DNA of 64,000 nt from Antennarius striatus (taxonomy: Eukaryota > Chordata > Actinopteri > Lophiiformes > Antennariidae). How positions within the stretch are numbered: the first letter of the stretch is position 1; each line of letters begins with the position of its first letter. The stretch is taken from NCBI RefSeq assembly GCF_040054535.1, contig NC_090782.1, forward strand, positions 18,451,001-18,515,000, given 5' to 3'. Made by a program: the position numbers and the translations under genes. Shown here one piece after another: positions 1-14,000 of this stretch. The notes under the pieces were generated by a model that was not told the origin of the DNA, did no database searches, and saw only the letters and a program-made list of their open reading frames with translations.

Positions 1-1390
1 CTCAGTCAAGTGTGGTTTTGCACAAGCAGTTAAACGACTTCTGAATATATTGCATTCAATTCTAACTGCTGATTAAACATTCACCCTTGGCATCCTCCTT
101 TATGCTGACCGACACATTTGCGCGTTAAAGGTTTGGTAGTTCAACCCTAACCTCGGGCCACCAGCGGCTTTTTGCGCTGACAGGCGTAGGAATAATATAT
201 GCACATGTGGCATTTGCCATACATTTAGACACAGAATGTCACACAAGCTGTGCAGCCCGGAGAGCGCACCAGGGTGCAAACGTATGAGAGATGGCTGTGC
301 GTGTGCGTGTGTGCGTGTGCGTCAATCTAGGGACATGCATCTGGTGTTCTTCTGGTGTGTACACGTCTGTATACGCCCAATCCCTTCAATATGAAGGAAA
401 GAGGAAGGAGTAGGAAGAGGAGGCGCAGAGCAGTGATGTATCAGCAAAGCAAAACAGTCTTTTATTACAGATGGGAAAATCATCTGGAGAGACATAAATT
501 AGGAGACCCACCACAGTGAAGACAACAACTGCTCTCCACGTTATCTTAATTGCAGGTAATAATGAACTTAAATAGATTAGATAGTTCAAATCCCCCACAA
601 AGGGCTCATCTATGTCCTGCAAACAATCACTAATGGTCCAGGTAATTATGCAGAGACAGAAGTTAATGGCTCTTTCAGTCATATCATACGCAGCAGTATT
701 TTTATATTGACCTGCATGACAGATTGTCAATAATTAATCTTCTGAAAGCTAATCTCTCTTTGTAGACCTTGAGTGTTTAGGTTAACAAAGGAATGTGTTT
801 CTTTACCTGCTATTGCTTCAAAAAAAAAAAAGTGCAGTTCTCCCTCTCCACACGGGTGACAAAAAATATGAAAAATAATAAATTTAACAAACTGGAAAAC
901 ATTTGCATGTCAAAGCTGCTGAATCACAATGAAAGACCTCAACACTAAGCCAAAGTTTATTGACAAACTGCAAGATTAAAGATAGATTTGCTTGTTTTGA
1001 CCATCTGAAATGTTGCACTGATAAACCTGGTTTATTTATGGTTTATTCACACAAACAAAAGAGAAAAGTGAGTCCACATCAAATCATTTTACATTTGGAG
1101 CAGCTGCTAAACCCAGCTGGATTGTTAGTTTCTGCTGTTAACCTTTACAAAGTAAAGAGAGAAAGGAACCACACAGATTTAGCTTGAGAACTGTAATGCT
1201 GAAGACAGGAAGGAGGCAGCCAAACAGTCCCATGTACACATTACAATAGCTGTGCAGACACAGCTTTCTCTCCTGGTTTGCAAAGAGAGTGGGTGGAGAT
1301 CTTTGTCTTATGAGCAATCCTGTGAGCAACTGAGCAACCGATTGCATGCTTGTGGTACGATACATATTACCCAAAAAACACTGCTGTATG
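1..1390. other. AT-rich non-coding DNA (probable yjefn3 intron 1)
   Basis: I see no exon with usable splice sites and no recognisable protein. There is a short GT-rich stretch near 297-322 and a poly(A) run near 821-831. If the yjefn3 exon at 15184-15242 is correct, this DNA lies in its first intron or beyond it. Confidence 0.4.
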
Positions 1391-2275
1391 TTGTACGTAA
1401 TTGGTTTCTCTTTCTGGGGCCTGTTTGAGGTAGTATGGGGTACCGGACCCCTTGATAAGGGCTGTTCGGTCCCTGGACGACCGATGTCAGAGTTTAGTCC
1501 GCATTGCCGGCAGTAAGTCGGATTTGTTTCCAGTGAGGGGATGAGAATCAGCACCTCCAAATCTGAGACCATGGTCCTCAGTCGGAAAAGGGTGGAGTGC
1601 CCTCTCCGGGTTGGGGATGAGATCCTGCCCCAAGTGGAGGAGTTCAAGTATCTCGGGGTCTCGTTCACGAGTGAGGGTACGATGGAAATGGAGATCGACG
1701 GGCGGATCGGTGCAGCGTCTGCAGTGATGTGGACTCTGTATCGGTCCGTCGTGGTGAAGAAGGAGCTGAGCCGAAAGGCAAAGCTCTCGATTTACCGGTC
1801 GATCTACGTTCCTGCCCTCACCTATGGTCACGAGCTGTGGGTCGTGACCGAAAGAACGAGATCCCGGATACAAGCGGCCGAAATGAGTTTCCTCGGCAGG
1901 GTGTCCGGGCTCTCCCTTAGAGATAGGGTGAGAAGTTCGGTCATCCGGGAGGGACTCAGAGTCGAGCCGCTGCTCCTCCGCATTGAGAGGAGCCAGATGA
2001 GGTGGCTCGGGCATCTGGTTAGGATGCCTCCTGGACGCCTCCCTGGTGAGGTGTTCCGGGCACGTCCTACCGGGAGGAGGCCCCGGGGAAGACCCAGGAC
2101 ACGCTGGAGAGATTATGTCTCACGGCTGGCCTGGGAACGCCTTGGGATTCTCCCGGAGGAGCTGGACGAAGTGGCTAGGGGGAGGGAAGTCTGGGCTTCC
2201 CTGCTTAAGCTGCTGCCCCCGCGACCCGACCCCGGATAAGCGGAAGAAGATGAATACAAATTTACAAATTTAAGT
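1390..2275 (+). mobile_element. LINE 3' end, internally deleted reverse transcriptase ORF
   Basis: Fragment of a non-LTR retrotransposon. The frame from 1541 to 2239 stays open for 232 codons and holds the C-terminal part of a reverse transcriptase polyprotein: the thumb-like segment (EEFKYLGVSFTSEG), then QMRWLGHLVRMPPG and a basic stretch GRRPRGRPRTRWRD. It ends in the 3' tail GGATAAGCGGAAGAAGATGA that many fish LINE copies share. The sequence before 1541 (about 1440-1535) is also LINE-like, but the part that should hold the catalytic FADD box is absent: the text passes from the region before the palm straight to the segment after it, around 1535-1545. The copy is therefore 5'-truncated and internally deleted and cannot encode a working enzyme. 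The architecture recalls RTE-type elements; I do not assign the clade firmly. The long minus-strand frame 1487-2014 is only its antisense shadow. Confidence 0.85.
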
Positions 2276-2547
2276 CATTTGGGTTACAGATGTCATTTTG
2301 CTGGATGCTCTAAATTAGCAATTATGTTAAAACACCTGAATGAATAAGTAGAGCCACCATCTGTTTGTTTTTTTTAATTTTGGTGCACTAACTCTTAAAA
2401 TGTACATGTCAACAAGACTATGAAATTTAGGTTTATTGATCAATCTATTTTAACCGTGGGAATGACGTGAGAGTTTGTCTGTCTATGTGTGGCCCCGCAA
2501 GGCGGATAAAAGTGGCTGAAGGTGAGGCAATTGTCTCCTCTTCAAGA

Positions 2548-2721
2548 AGATGAACGCATGAATGAAGGAAGGAATGAAGGAATGAAAAAAGGAAGGAAGG
2601 AAGGAATGAAAGAAGGAAGGAAGGAAGGAAGGAAGGAAGGAAGGAAGGAAGGAAGGAAGGAAGGAAGGAAGGAAGGAAGGAAGGAAGGAAGGAAGGAAGG
2701 AAGGAAGGAAGGAAGGAAGGA
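2548..2721. repeat. (GGAA)n microsatellite
   Basis: Tetranucleotide array. It is imperfect at the left (GAATGAAGGA variants) and pure from about 2612 to 2721, roughly 27 uninterrupted GGAA units. Long frames on both strands here are products of the repeat and are not genes. Confidence 0.97.
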
Positions 2722-5700
2722 ACCGACAAGCGAATGAACAAACGAATGAATGGGGTGAAGGTGTCTGTGTGTATGCTGGTCATCATAAAAGCAGCAATCA
2801 TTTAAGAAAAACACAAAAATTAGGTTTCTGTTTGAGCAAAAATAATGTGTGCGCAAATAGATCTACACAGCCATACATCTTAGAAAGGCTGACTGACTGT
2901 CTTTCATTATCTGTGCTTCATTATTTCCTCTGGCAGTGCTCCTCCTGTCCGGAGGGGTTTGATGGCCTGTCTGCATTAGATGATTGTGAGTTGACTGATC
3001 GGTCTGAGTCCCTCACGTTGTTTTCTTTGTCATTGTTTGCTTCACTCAGTATCCCCATTAAATGGCTGGCTTCCAGGTCACCAGGTAGTCTGTTCATCAA
3101 CGTATCCAGGAGGCATGAATTCCCCATCACCATCCACTGATCATCTCATTAGGATTACTGGGAAAAGATTATAAATAGATCTCATCGCTGTTTACATTAG
3201 CTGAGAAGCAGAGCTAGTAGTTAAGGTTGTTAGGGAAACAAGAACACAAAATGCTTGGCGTCTAATCAAATGAAATGTTTTTAGAGTCATTAAATCTCTT
3301 CATCTTACAAAAACATAATTCTTGAGTCTGTGTTTTTAAAAAACATGCATTTTGGAGGCATATTAGAGATGCTTGACAGTAGCAGTTTTGTCAAAACACA
3401 AAAAACCTACCATTAAAGTAATTACATTTCAATATTATTACAGACATTGACAAGACTCAGCTATAATTCTGATTCATATAAACTATCAGTGAATGGGAGG
3501 GGATGGTACAACAACAACAACAGAGAGCTACTGAAAAGACAAATCATTTACCTAATCAGAATTCAGTGTTGCCTGTGCTCCTCCAATGGGAAACTAAACA
3601 CAGCCTCTGCAGAGCGGTGCAATGAACTCAGTTATTGAAAAGTGGGAATGTTTTCCCAGTTGCAAGCAGTGAAATTCTAACAAAAAACACACTGAGAGGT
3701 ACAGCACTGGATGAAAACTGGATGCTGTCTTCTTCAAGTCACCCAGACACAGATGCATTTACAAAAAAGTTGCTAGATAAAGAGAATAGAGAGCTAAGAG
3801 AGATTAATATGGCATTCTGAATCACATATGTGCTCCTGATGTCAGTATACAGAACAACGCACTCTCTCAGACTGCCAACTACATATGTAGCTAATATTAG
3901 TGGCATTATGTAGTATGTCCATGCTTCATTAACACCTAGGCTGAAGTAAATGTACACTGTGAGTCAGAAGAATCTGGTGCTACACGTCTAAATGGTTTAT
4001 TTATAGGCCCTACAGAAACTCAGTGATGTTTTATCTCTAACCTGTGGTTGGTTTCTTCCTATTAAAGACTGACAATAATGTTGGAATTGAGGACCATTCC
4101 ACTATGGGCTGTGGCTACAAATAATGCTGTGTTATACACAGAGGCCATGTCTTGTCGTAAACTGCATTTCCAAACAACCTGAGTCAATAATGCTGAAATA
4201 TCGCAATGCATTCACGTAACACAACATTTTCAGGTTCTCTACAATTGCAGCAGATTGAAGAAAGAATTATTTCCTTTTTATTAAATTTAAGCATAGTAAT
4301 TCAAAGAAAGTTGAATGGAAAAAAGTAATTTATCATTACTGCACAAAATGTCCCAAAAAGCCAGATAGAAAATTTAATTTGTTTCATGGACTTCTTGCTC
4401 ATTCGGTATACTGAACAAAAAAGTTTGTCAATTAAACTGAAGAATTGAGCTTGAATGTCAGTCAAAGAAACATGTATATTTAATAATCGCTCTCAGAGTT
4501 GGCCTTTTGATGTAGCTGTTGTTGTGTTCACACTATTTCTATTATTAACTAGACAGAAAAGATGTTAGACAAGAGGCTTCATCCAGTTTTTAATTGAACA
4601 ACAAAGGTTCTATCTGCCCAATATTTAGAAAAATCAAGCATTTGGAAGTGTCTCAGAGGCTAAAGCAACTGTTGTCAATAACTGTCCTGGAGATTACAGA
4701 CAAATACATGTGTACATCAAACAATATGCATCTTTAAATTGACACGACTTCCTCCTGAGATGGGATCTTGGCATTTACAAGGAAAAAGACTCACATACGA
4801 GTTCACAGGCCGTCAAAACAAGGAGACTAATCAAAGGAGTATCCAAAGGAGTCATCAGTGGTCGACCTTCACATGTAGGTTAACAAGATGGCACAGCATC
4901 AGGACCAATCTGGAGTATCTCCTCTGAGCTCACTCCAATATAAGGAATGCAAAGACCTGCCTCACTATACTCCGAACTACAGTCACCCCATAAACACAGA
5001 TGAAGAAGTTAATGTTAAGATGCCATGTCAGATTGAAATTTATCATTTCACTCTTACTCATGCATTTTATTTCGCCACTCATCGTCCTCCTCATATTGAT
5101 TTTCTAGTTACTGGTGGTTTTCATTCCCATACTGTCATCATGAAAACATTTCTTTTATTCATAGTCTTAAGAATAGCTCTGACCTCTGTCAGAAAGTCAC
5201 CAGAAGGGTTCAGACAAACAACAAAACACCCTGAAGGAGCTGAGACTGAACCTGAAGAGAACTGTTGTAACAGAAGATACAGTGCCAGGCATTTGAGGAG
5301 CATGTATTATTGAAGAAAAACAGACTTTGCAAGATACCGTTCCACAAAAGGACATCAAGGTGCTACCTTTGTGTTTCATTTCATTTCATTTCAGCGATGC
5401 AGAGGTGTGAAAAAAAAAGAAGACATTTTTCCTAGAAGATGCTGAGAGAGAGATAGATCCAATGCTCTTTATGGGACTTAGCCATAGGCCAAAAACATGA
5501 CTTACAGACTAAGAAGATTGAGTAGAAAAAACAAAACAAACAAACAAAGGGGATAGTTCGATAGCTTCAGATTCTTATCTGATGGGTTAACAAGGTTACA
5601 AGCTGTATTAAACCCCAAACCAGGCTCTGCTCAGATGATACTTCCACAATTATTGAAGTATGAGTCTTCTGACCTAAACAAGCAATCCCCAAAACAGCTC

Positions 5701-7990
5701 TGATAGTAAGCAAACATAATTCATGATCAGATTCTTTCTACTCCTGCTACAGGTCGGACAGACAATTGGATGCAGGAAGGACAAAGAGGACTCGTCAACC
5801 AAAGCACTAGTCCAGCAGTTTGAGAAAAAAATGAAATAAATAAGATAAAAGCTGCAGCCTTTTGTTAACAAACCACCTCTTTTTACAATTGAAAAGTAAA
5901 ATGTGATAAGCACTACATCTCACTTTTGTGAGCATCAGATTCAGATGCTTTTTCCAATTTTCACATTTACCATTAAAACAGACTGCAGGAATAGATGAAA
6001 CTATACAAGGTGTTCCATCTTTTACTCTAGCAGGAGTGCACTTTTTTCATCATCTGATATATATTTATGTTACACTCTTCATGATTATGTCTGAACTCTG
6101 TCAAAGCTAAAAACATGGACAATCCATTCATAAACATTGTCCTTTGCTGTACTCATTTTTACTAATTTTCTAAGGAAAGCTGTGTGTTCACTACTTGTCT
6201 TATTCACAAGTACTGTTATATAACCAAGCAAGACTATAAAAAAAGAAGAGAAAAAAGAACAAGGTAAGTGGGAATGACAGAATCTCAAATGACAAGAAAG
6301 AAAGACAAAAGGAAAGAAAGAAGGAAAGAAAGAAACGACTTACAACATGAACATGTGTGCATGGCTTAATGAATTAGCTCCTGGACAAACAGTGACTATA
6401 ATTCTTAATAACCCTTAAAGTAAAGTCGTCTTGTGACCGGTTTCAAGGATGGAAACTCGCTTCATGACTGACATCATTGTATGAGTCTCAGAATGAATGA
6501 AGCTTCAGGCAGCATACTTCTTTCCTATCGCCTCAGCTGCATTTACAGTATTAGGTTTGAAGGAATTATGCAGTGTCCTTTAAAGCTCTGCAAGGGGTTT
6601 GAGAACAAAATCAATAAGTAATTTGAATAATCAATCCCTGACACGGGTCGCATTTGAAATCAATAATGCAAAATAAGATGGAAGCTCATGTTGGATGTAT
6701 GGCGACTTTTCCGAGGCGTGATGATGGAGATTAAGCTCAACAACAAATCTGCTATATCTCTTTATCTCTGTGATGTTATAGATATATACAGGGGAGGATG
6801 TTGTAAACAGTAAATCCATTATTTAGATGACTCTTGTTCTGCATTTGCAGTGAATCTAATCAATTTAGTTGGTTTATTATTTTATTTTCTTATTGCACAC
6901 AAGGGACAAACAATACATAAGCACTTAAAGAAATAAAGTAGCAGGACCTCCAGTTGGGATATAAGCATGAATTAGAGAATGTGATGCAGTTAGCGATTAG
7001 TTCAACAATGAATAGAAATAACAAGTGTTGTTCAAATCTGACCCTTATTGTTCTAATGGAAACAATGGAGTGATTATGTTATTTCAAACCAAACACACGT
7101 GCACCCACATGGACACACACTGCACTCCCTCCCTCTTATCAGCGCTCCGTCTCATGCCTGTCAGCTCGATTAACAAATTACAGATGCATCCAACGATACA
7201 TCCCAGTCTGCACATGTTAAAGTTAGCAGAAAAACAGTGTCACATGTCTGTCTCTCTCATGCAGACACATTAACACGTATTGGTCGGTCACATCTTATTG
7301 GGCAGTTAATATGAAGATGTGGTATGACTGTGGCAAAATGATGAAGACTCCAAAAAGTGTCAAACTCAAATTTTAGTGGAGAGTGAAAAATCATAACTTG
7401 TAATTCTCTTCCAGAAAAATTAAAAGAATAACAAAACTTTATTTGATTCATTTGTTGTAGAATTCATATTTGTTTAAAGGTAGCTGGTGATGATTCATGA
7501 ATGAATCAAAGTGTAGACATGAACAGACAACATCATAATATGTAGCAAATAAAACCCTGGTGATCTGTTTTATGGAGTTTTATGACTACAAATACTTTTA
7601 CATCTTCTAATGTTAAATTATGTGGAAGGAGGCACTAAATCACTTTCCACACGATGTCCAGTGGGTAGGTCACTCAGACACACGCGTCTGCATTCTAGAC
7701 CCATTTTTGATTGCATTGTTCTGTGTGTTTTGTGTGGACACTCAACACAAGATGCAGGTTGTGCACAAGAGCATTGTTTGGTTGAATATGTTTGATTGCA
7801 TTGTTCAGATCAGAGTGAAAACAAGCAAAAAATAATTGAAAAATCTGAGCAATGTAGAATTGAATCACAATATAATTTTGACATTTAGCTAAAGGTTTCC
7901 CTGCCTCTCAAGTACCACTGGTTACCTTTTAGTTTATAAGTACTGGGTGCGTAGAGTGAGGGGCCTGGAGGCGTTTAAATACTAGGGTAT
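2722..7990. other. AT-rich non-coding DNA
   Basis: About 5.3 kb without a recognisable exon. A 70-codon minus-strand frame at 2921-3133 and two opposed frames with hydrophobic starts near 5121-5313 were examined and not accepted. GAAA-rich simple sequence lies near 6292-6332. Otherwise I see nothing in it. Confidence 0.5.
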
Positions 7991-7998
7991 GTACAAAC

Positions 7999-8011
7999 AC
8001 ACACACACACA

Positions 8012-8056
<45 letters not shown>

Positions 8057-8060
8057 ACAT
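7999..8060. repeat. (CA)n microsatellite
   Basis: CA dinucleotide tract with two or three interruptions. Confidence 0.95.
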
Positions 8061-11000
8061 ACTTCATTGAATTTCATGTGAAGTTGCCACTGAGCTCGTC
8101 TTACCAGAGCAGGACCTTCAGGGAAGCATCAAAAACCAAACTCCAAGTGTTACCAGTCATCACTAAAGCAAGACTGTTTCAGCCATCTTCTGTTCTAACA
8201 TGGTCATTGTGAATATAATGTAAATCTAACTGGGGTTCCACTGGGAGAGAACATTGTTTTCAATCTCATGTTTCCCTAATATGTTCTGACATTCCTGAGT
8301 TTATTCACATCGTGGACGTAATGAGGAAGACATGTCTCTGGCTCAGCTTTCCTTAAATGGCTCATTTGTGTTCTTCATTACTGAAGGCCACTGCTTGGAG
8401 ACGCATTTCTAATGAAACCAGAAGGGATTTCTGCTCCGGCTTGGTCAAACAAATGTCAAACAAGTGCTTTCAAATCTCAGGAGCTCAACCTCACAGGAGA
8501 ATTGCTTCATCAACATTAACACCAAGTTTCTGCATTATTTTCACTGTATGTCCAATTAGCCAGCAAGCTCCTTCCATACATTAGCAACTTATGTAAATTC
8601 TTGTATTTACTGTATTTTCTAGCTACACTAACAGCATGATGCTGATGGTGGTGATATTTATTGTATTTTTCATTGAAATATGGAATATGCTGGAAACTAA
8701 TATGCTGGTAAAATTATTGTCAGAATGTTTGCATGGTAATGTTTACATTTATCCTGATGCTGCATGAAAAAACATGTTAACATGTTATCATGGGAATGTC
8801 CACCCCACAAAAACATGCATTTTTGTCAGCTAGAAAATAACATTTGTGTTCTGATTACAGGGCACATCAAAGCAGTCGTGTAGAGGAGTGGGCATAATAT
8901 TACTGTCATCAGTCGTAACAGACGTTGTCATGGTAATGATTACAAGTTGGTAAAATCAGGGCACTGAATTTTTAAGATCACTTATACTCGATGAGTGCCC
9001 AGTTCATGGTGGGGTCGACACACAGAGAGGCAAACAAATATTCACACTCATGTTCACACCTACAGGCAGTTTCTAGTCAGCACTGCTTTTTGGACTTTTG
9101 GAAGAGTATTTAAACTCAACATAAAGAAGTCCCAGTCCCGTGTTTATACTCAATAGATCTATGTGTCATCACTGTGGAAAATAAGTGATTACATAAATGA
9201 CCCAGTATTTTAAATTAGGCTATTTCAAAAATACCCAGGAATGACTTGTTCCCCTCGATGTTGAGAGGCAGAATTTTGAATGTTCTGGAGTTGCCTACAG
9301 AAAACTGATTTTTGTTCTGATGGTAGATTTCGTAACAGACCCAGAGGTGCAGTAGTGGAGACATTTTAAAAATACCAATCCTTTGTATAGTACACTGCTT
9401 TCCCTCTGATGCTCCATGTTAAATATGTTAGATTCAAATAGAATTTTTGGACGTGAAATATATGTGGATGGGAGGAGTGAATTGTATTAGTGTAACAATG
9501 ATATGTTCAGGTTTCACCAGATTCATAAACAAAATGGTTATTTATGATGGAGAGATTCACTCTGGGAGACCCCAACAAGCATATTTGCATAAAACAAACA
9601 ATATCAATCAGGGAAATGCATTATTTTCTCACAAATATAATCACTGTGCTTTGTAAAAACTGACACCAAATGCATTTTTGTAAAATACAAATAACATATT
9701 GCTAACATTCTTTATTCTCTCCAGACAACGTTTCCCTCCACACCAGCATATATCATTAAAAGTCCATTTACATAGATGGCTTATCGTCTGTTGGCCTGAA
9801 CTAGTTTAATATTTAACTTAGCATTAAAACGTAAATGGTACATAAACAAATATCTGTGTATGTACATTTGTCATAGGACTATGTTTGTACAAAGACAGAC
9901 AGAACCTGTTGATCCACTGCTATTGCCAGAATGAAGTATTGTGATGAGAGTGTTTTTTTCCAGCAAATACCAAAATAAAAACGCAGTACAACACAGAATG
10001 GTGCTCCAACCAAAATGGGAATTTTTTAATTGATTCTCAGCTCATCAATACAGATCAAGTGGGAAACAGCCGTCAAACTCATCTCTCATGACCCTTTTAT
10101 ACTCGCTGGTCCCCATTCTTGTGTACGTGTCTAGGTGTGTGTGTGTCTTTTCTTGGGAAAACAAGAAACATTGGATTTCCAGGTGAACATACAAATCTTT
10201 GTCACCACCCCAAAGTCACCATGAACCCCTTCCTATCCTTCCTGTTTTGTACAATTGGGTTCTCCTCTGCCAAACTTGAAGTGAAGTGTGACCTAACCAT
10301 GCATTATTTCGCTTCAACAGTATGAGTCTGTCTGATCATTTATTCATCACTTAGAAGAGAAACGTGTTGGAGATATAGCAACATGTGCCACATGTTTGCA
10401 AACAGAATCTTGTCTTAAAGAAATCATTAACACATTTTATATGCACACAATCATATTCTCACTAATTCAGAAAAAGCATGTCATCATTTTCCTTATTAGA
10501 ACACATTATAATGCTGTACGTTCTTATTTTCTTTTCCTTTTTAATACACAATGTGTTCATTATCTAATGTGTATTTGTTTGGCAGGAGTACTTTTAATGT
10601 AGACAGATAGAGCCTTCGGCTGCATCAAAGTGCCTCATAAGCTCACTCCATTCATACTTTGTATAAACCGCACCATGATGCATTTATAATGCTGATACAA
10701 AACAAGCAGGTGAAAAAAAAGACACACCAGCTCTTCCTTGAACAGCCTGCGTGAAAGGTGCTTCTTTCAGATATGTGGAGCATTTTTCTTTTACTTTTTA
10801 CAGGGGAAAAAGCTCTGTAGTTAAGATTCTTTTATTTTAAAAAAAGGAAAAATAAATAAATCCAGCCGAAATTTCCAGCAGAACCTACCTATAAGAAATA
10901 ACAATATAAGCATGCTAGTGATGTCACTTAGGAGATGCTAGCACATCTTCAGGATCTACCGCAGGTCAGGTTTTATTCTCAATCCACATGTAGCTGTCAG

Positions 11001-14000
11001 GGTACTCCTTACATTGTTAACTCACAGCTTGTAAATGCGACACAACTCTGTGACAGAAATACAAGACTAGATTCAGTTGAAACCAAATCATCAGTCCTCA
11101 TTTCATCTTGAAACCAACCCCCTCTCTCCGACGCTATCATTTCAGACATGGGAAATTGGGAACTCTTACACCTGATCTGAGTTTAATGGGGAATTATAGC
11201 CAGACACTACACTCGAAGCAAATCATCTCTTTCCACCATTTTTCCTTTCAGCATCTCCACCCCAATCATTACATTTGCCCTATAAATAAATGCTGTCACA
11301 CAGGGAAATGGATCTGCCAAACACAGGAATTGGCAGTGGGGAGCTCAGAGGAAGGCCAGAAGAATAACACTAAGCCCAATGTGCCTGATTAACAAAGTAG
11401 GACGCATGAGGACAGGTAAAACCAGACAGCCTGACACACTGGCAGCAGCTCACATGGACAGGTAGGTAGAACAGCATGTTGGAAGATGGACAAAAATATC
11501 TCACACCAGTCAACATTTCCAAAGGTGACTGGCCCAGGGCCTCAGGTGTCGTGGGCAAAGGTGGAGAGGTGGACATGAGAGGGAGTACATTCATCACTGT
11601 CAGAGCAGGCAGAGCAGGAGAGGTTACTTTAATGCTGTGTTGAGTAATTACACAAACCACCGCATTATATTGATAACACGTCGATGACAGACATGAGACA
11701 CCGCTTGTTGGCAGAATTAGATTTTTTTTTTTTTTATTCAGTCTTTCTGGAAATATTTATTTAAACCAGAGTGAAGCTAATAAGTAATTAATCACAGTTA
11801 TGTTCTCAATTTTTTTTTTTTTTTTAGATTTCTCCTGCTGGTCATTTCTTGTCACTTGACAGATACAACAGAAGAACGACTGAAGTAGAAGAGAAGGATA
11901 AACAGAGGTAATAATGTTTTAGTTTCCTTACATAAATCCCACACATAAGCTGTAAAATCGCCTTCCGCCTTTTAAATCATCAACACTAGCTTTGAGACGT
12001 GGAGCACGGAGACAGAACCAGATGCAAAGCCAAGCACCCATCAGTTCAGTATGTATGAATTTAATGTATGAATTATGTGTTTGTTAAATCTGTTATTTTA
12101 GAGATGAGCAGCGCTAATGTTGGACTTATCTTTCAGCAGTCGTAACCATTATCAAATCATAACAGCCACATTTAGAATTTCATGCTGTAACTTAATAGAT
12201 TTTTGTTGCCTCTGGCAAACACATTACATATATTTTTATATGATTATATCAGATTAATGATTGGCTTTATCACAAGTGTGTCCGGGCTAAAATTAGCCCC
12301 AGCAGAAGGAGTTTGGTTTTTAAATGAATCTTCTCATGATTCCAGATATTGTTTCTATTTTAGTTTATTAATGAAAGTCCCAACCCGGCTTAAGCAGGTT
12401 GCTTCAACAGCTGTCAGTTATTGACATCATCAGTAACACTGATGGATGCTCATTTAAGAATGAGTTATTAACATGGGTAAATCTAAAAAGCAACATGTGC
12501 ACATACATGCACATCCTGAATATAATGGAGTCACTATAATCAGTTTCCCCAGTAGTATTATATTGGGGCTTTAATTGACTACCTTTATTGACTGTCAAGC
12601 AGCCCCTATGAGGCTCCAGAGATCTGAGAGTGTGAAAATGGGGGCAAAGCCTCCTGGGTGATAGTTAATCTGCCATCCACTGCTTAGATGTCGACACACG
12701 GGGGAAGAATGTAAAAGCCGTCTGTGCAACAAGTTTAATTACATAACTTAATGAAGAAAGTAAGAAAAGCTCATGAGTGGATGACTGGCATGGAAATAAC
12801 ACAGAGACAAGGAATGGATGTCAAGAGATAGGAGGGGTTAAATTAATGAAATTGAGTCTGAGTGTTACTATAGATAGTGATACTGATTCATAGAGGATAT
12901 AAATCATTCTGTATGATGTCTATTATTAGGCACCATATGTAAATCCATGTTATAAAATAAATCCTGAGCTTTCAGAGCTATTTCTGCAGATAAATGATCA
13001 AAGGATAAGAATTAAAACCATCTATCCAGGCAATGTTAAGTGCACCATCCTATCTGAACTGAGCCAAGAAAGGTAACAATGATGTTTCCTCCTGCAGGCA
13101 GCACACTCCAGCAGATTAACAAAAGATACGAACAGAAAAGCCACAAATCATTGAGGCATTCAGCCTCTAATCCTGTCATCACACTATAGAATTTACCACT
13201 ATTATTTGTCTTTAAAGGGCTGTGTTCCACCATCTGAGGGTTTGTCTGTGCATGACTTCATACGGTCGTGGTTACAAATCTATTTGATACTGCACAGAAA
13301 TAACGGCCAGCATGGGGGAAACATCAAACGTTGCTTGTGGAAAAGGAGGACTAACTAATTTAGCCTTACACTTCCTTACACAGTCATTTAATATTTGGCC
13401 TTTGCTATTCTGTCACCAATGTAAACTTTATGTACATGTATTTTCAGTGCAAATGATAATAAACCCGCTTAGTTGATCTTTGTCAGGTGAGTAAGGCTCT
13501 ATATAACATACTATGAACGTTAGACACCAATTCATTTTCTTCTCCCTCCGCTCACAACCTGTCACACTCTTCTTGAGCAAATCATTTGTAAGTTTTCCAG
13601 GTTTTAATAGTGCTGTCAATCATGTCAGCAATGAAAAGACTGCCACCCACCTCCACCCCTTCAGTGCCTCCAACCTGCACTCCTGTCCATCGCCGATCAA
13701 ATTGTCCAACCAGACATTTTCTTTCTAGAAAGTCATTTCCACAATCGTGAGCCATTCCTCATTAACACCATTAGTGTCTGGGCTCCATTCATATTGGAAG
13801 ACCTAATTTGTTGGATGGCTTCCTTTCACGATCCACCGCCTGCTGGTATATTAACACTAAAGTCTGTTCCTTCTGTTCACAATAAATTTCACCTCATTCA
13901 AATGTTTCATTCTGATTTTACCTCTTAATATTCTCCACTGATTAAAATGTAGTCTTTTGGTGACCTCGGGTGCTGCAGTATGAACTGAGCAAATCAACTC

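Noticed and set aside
1487..2014. 175-codon minus-strand frame
   Set aside because: Antisense shadow of the LINE reverse transcriptase.
2921..3133. Minus-strand 70-codon frame beginning MVMGNSCLLDTLMNRLPG
   Set aside because: Reads like protein, but a stop lies just upstream, I recognise no family, and no partner exons were found. Kept out without transcript evidence.
5121..5313. Two opposed frames, each with a signal-peptide-like start (MKTFLLFIVLRIALTS on plus, MLLKCLALYLLLQQF on minus)
   Set aside because: Both are short, lie in AT-rich DNA where hydrophobic runs arise easily, and have no conserved cysteine pattern or neighbouring exons.
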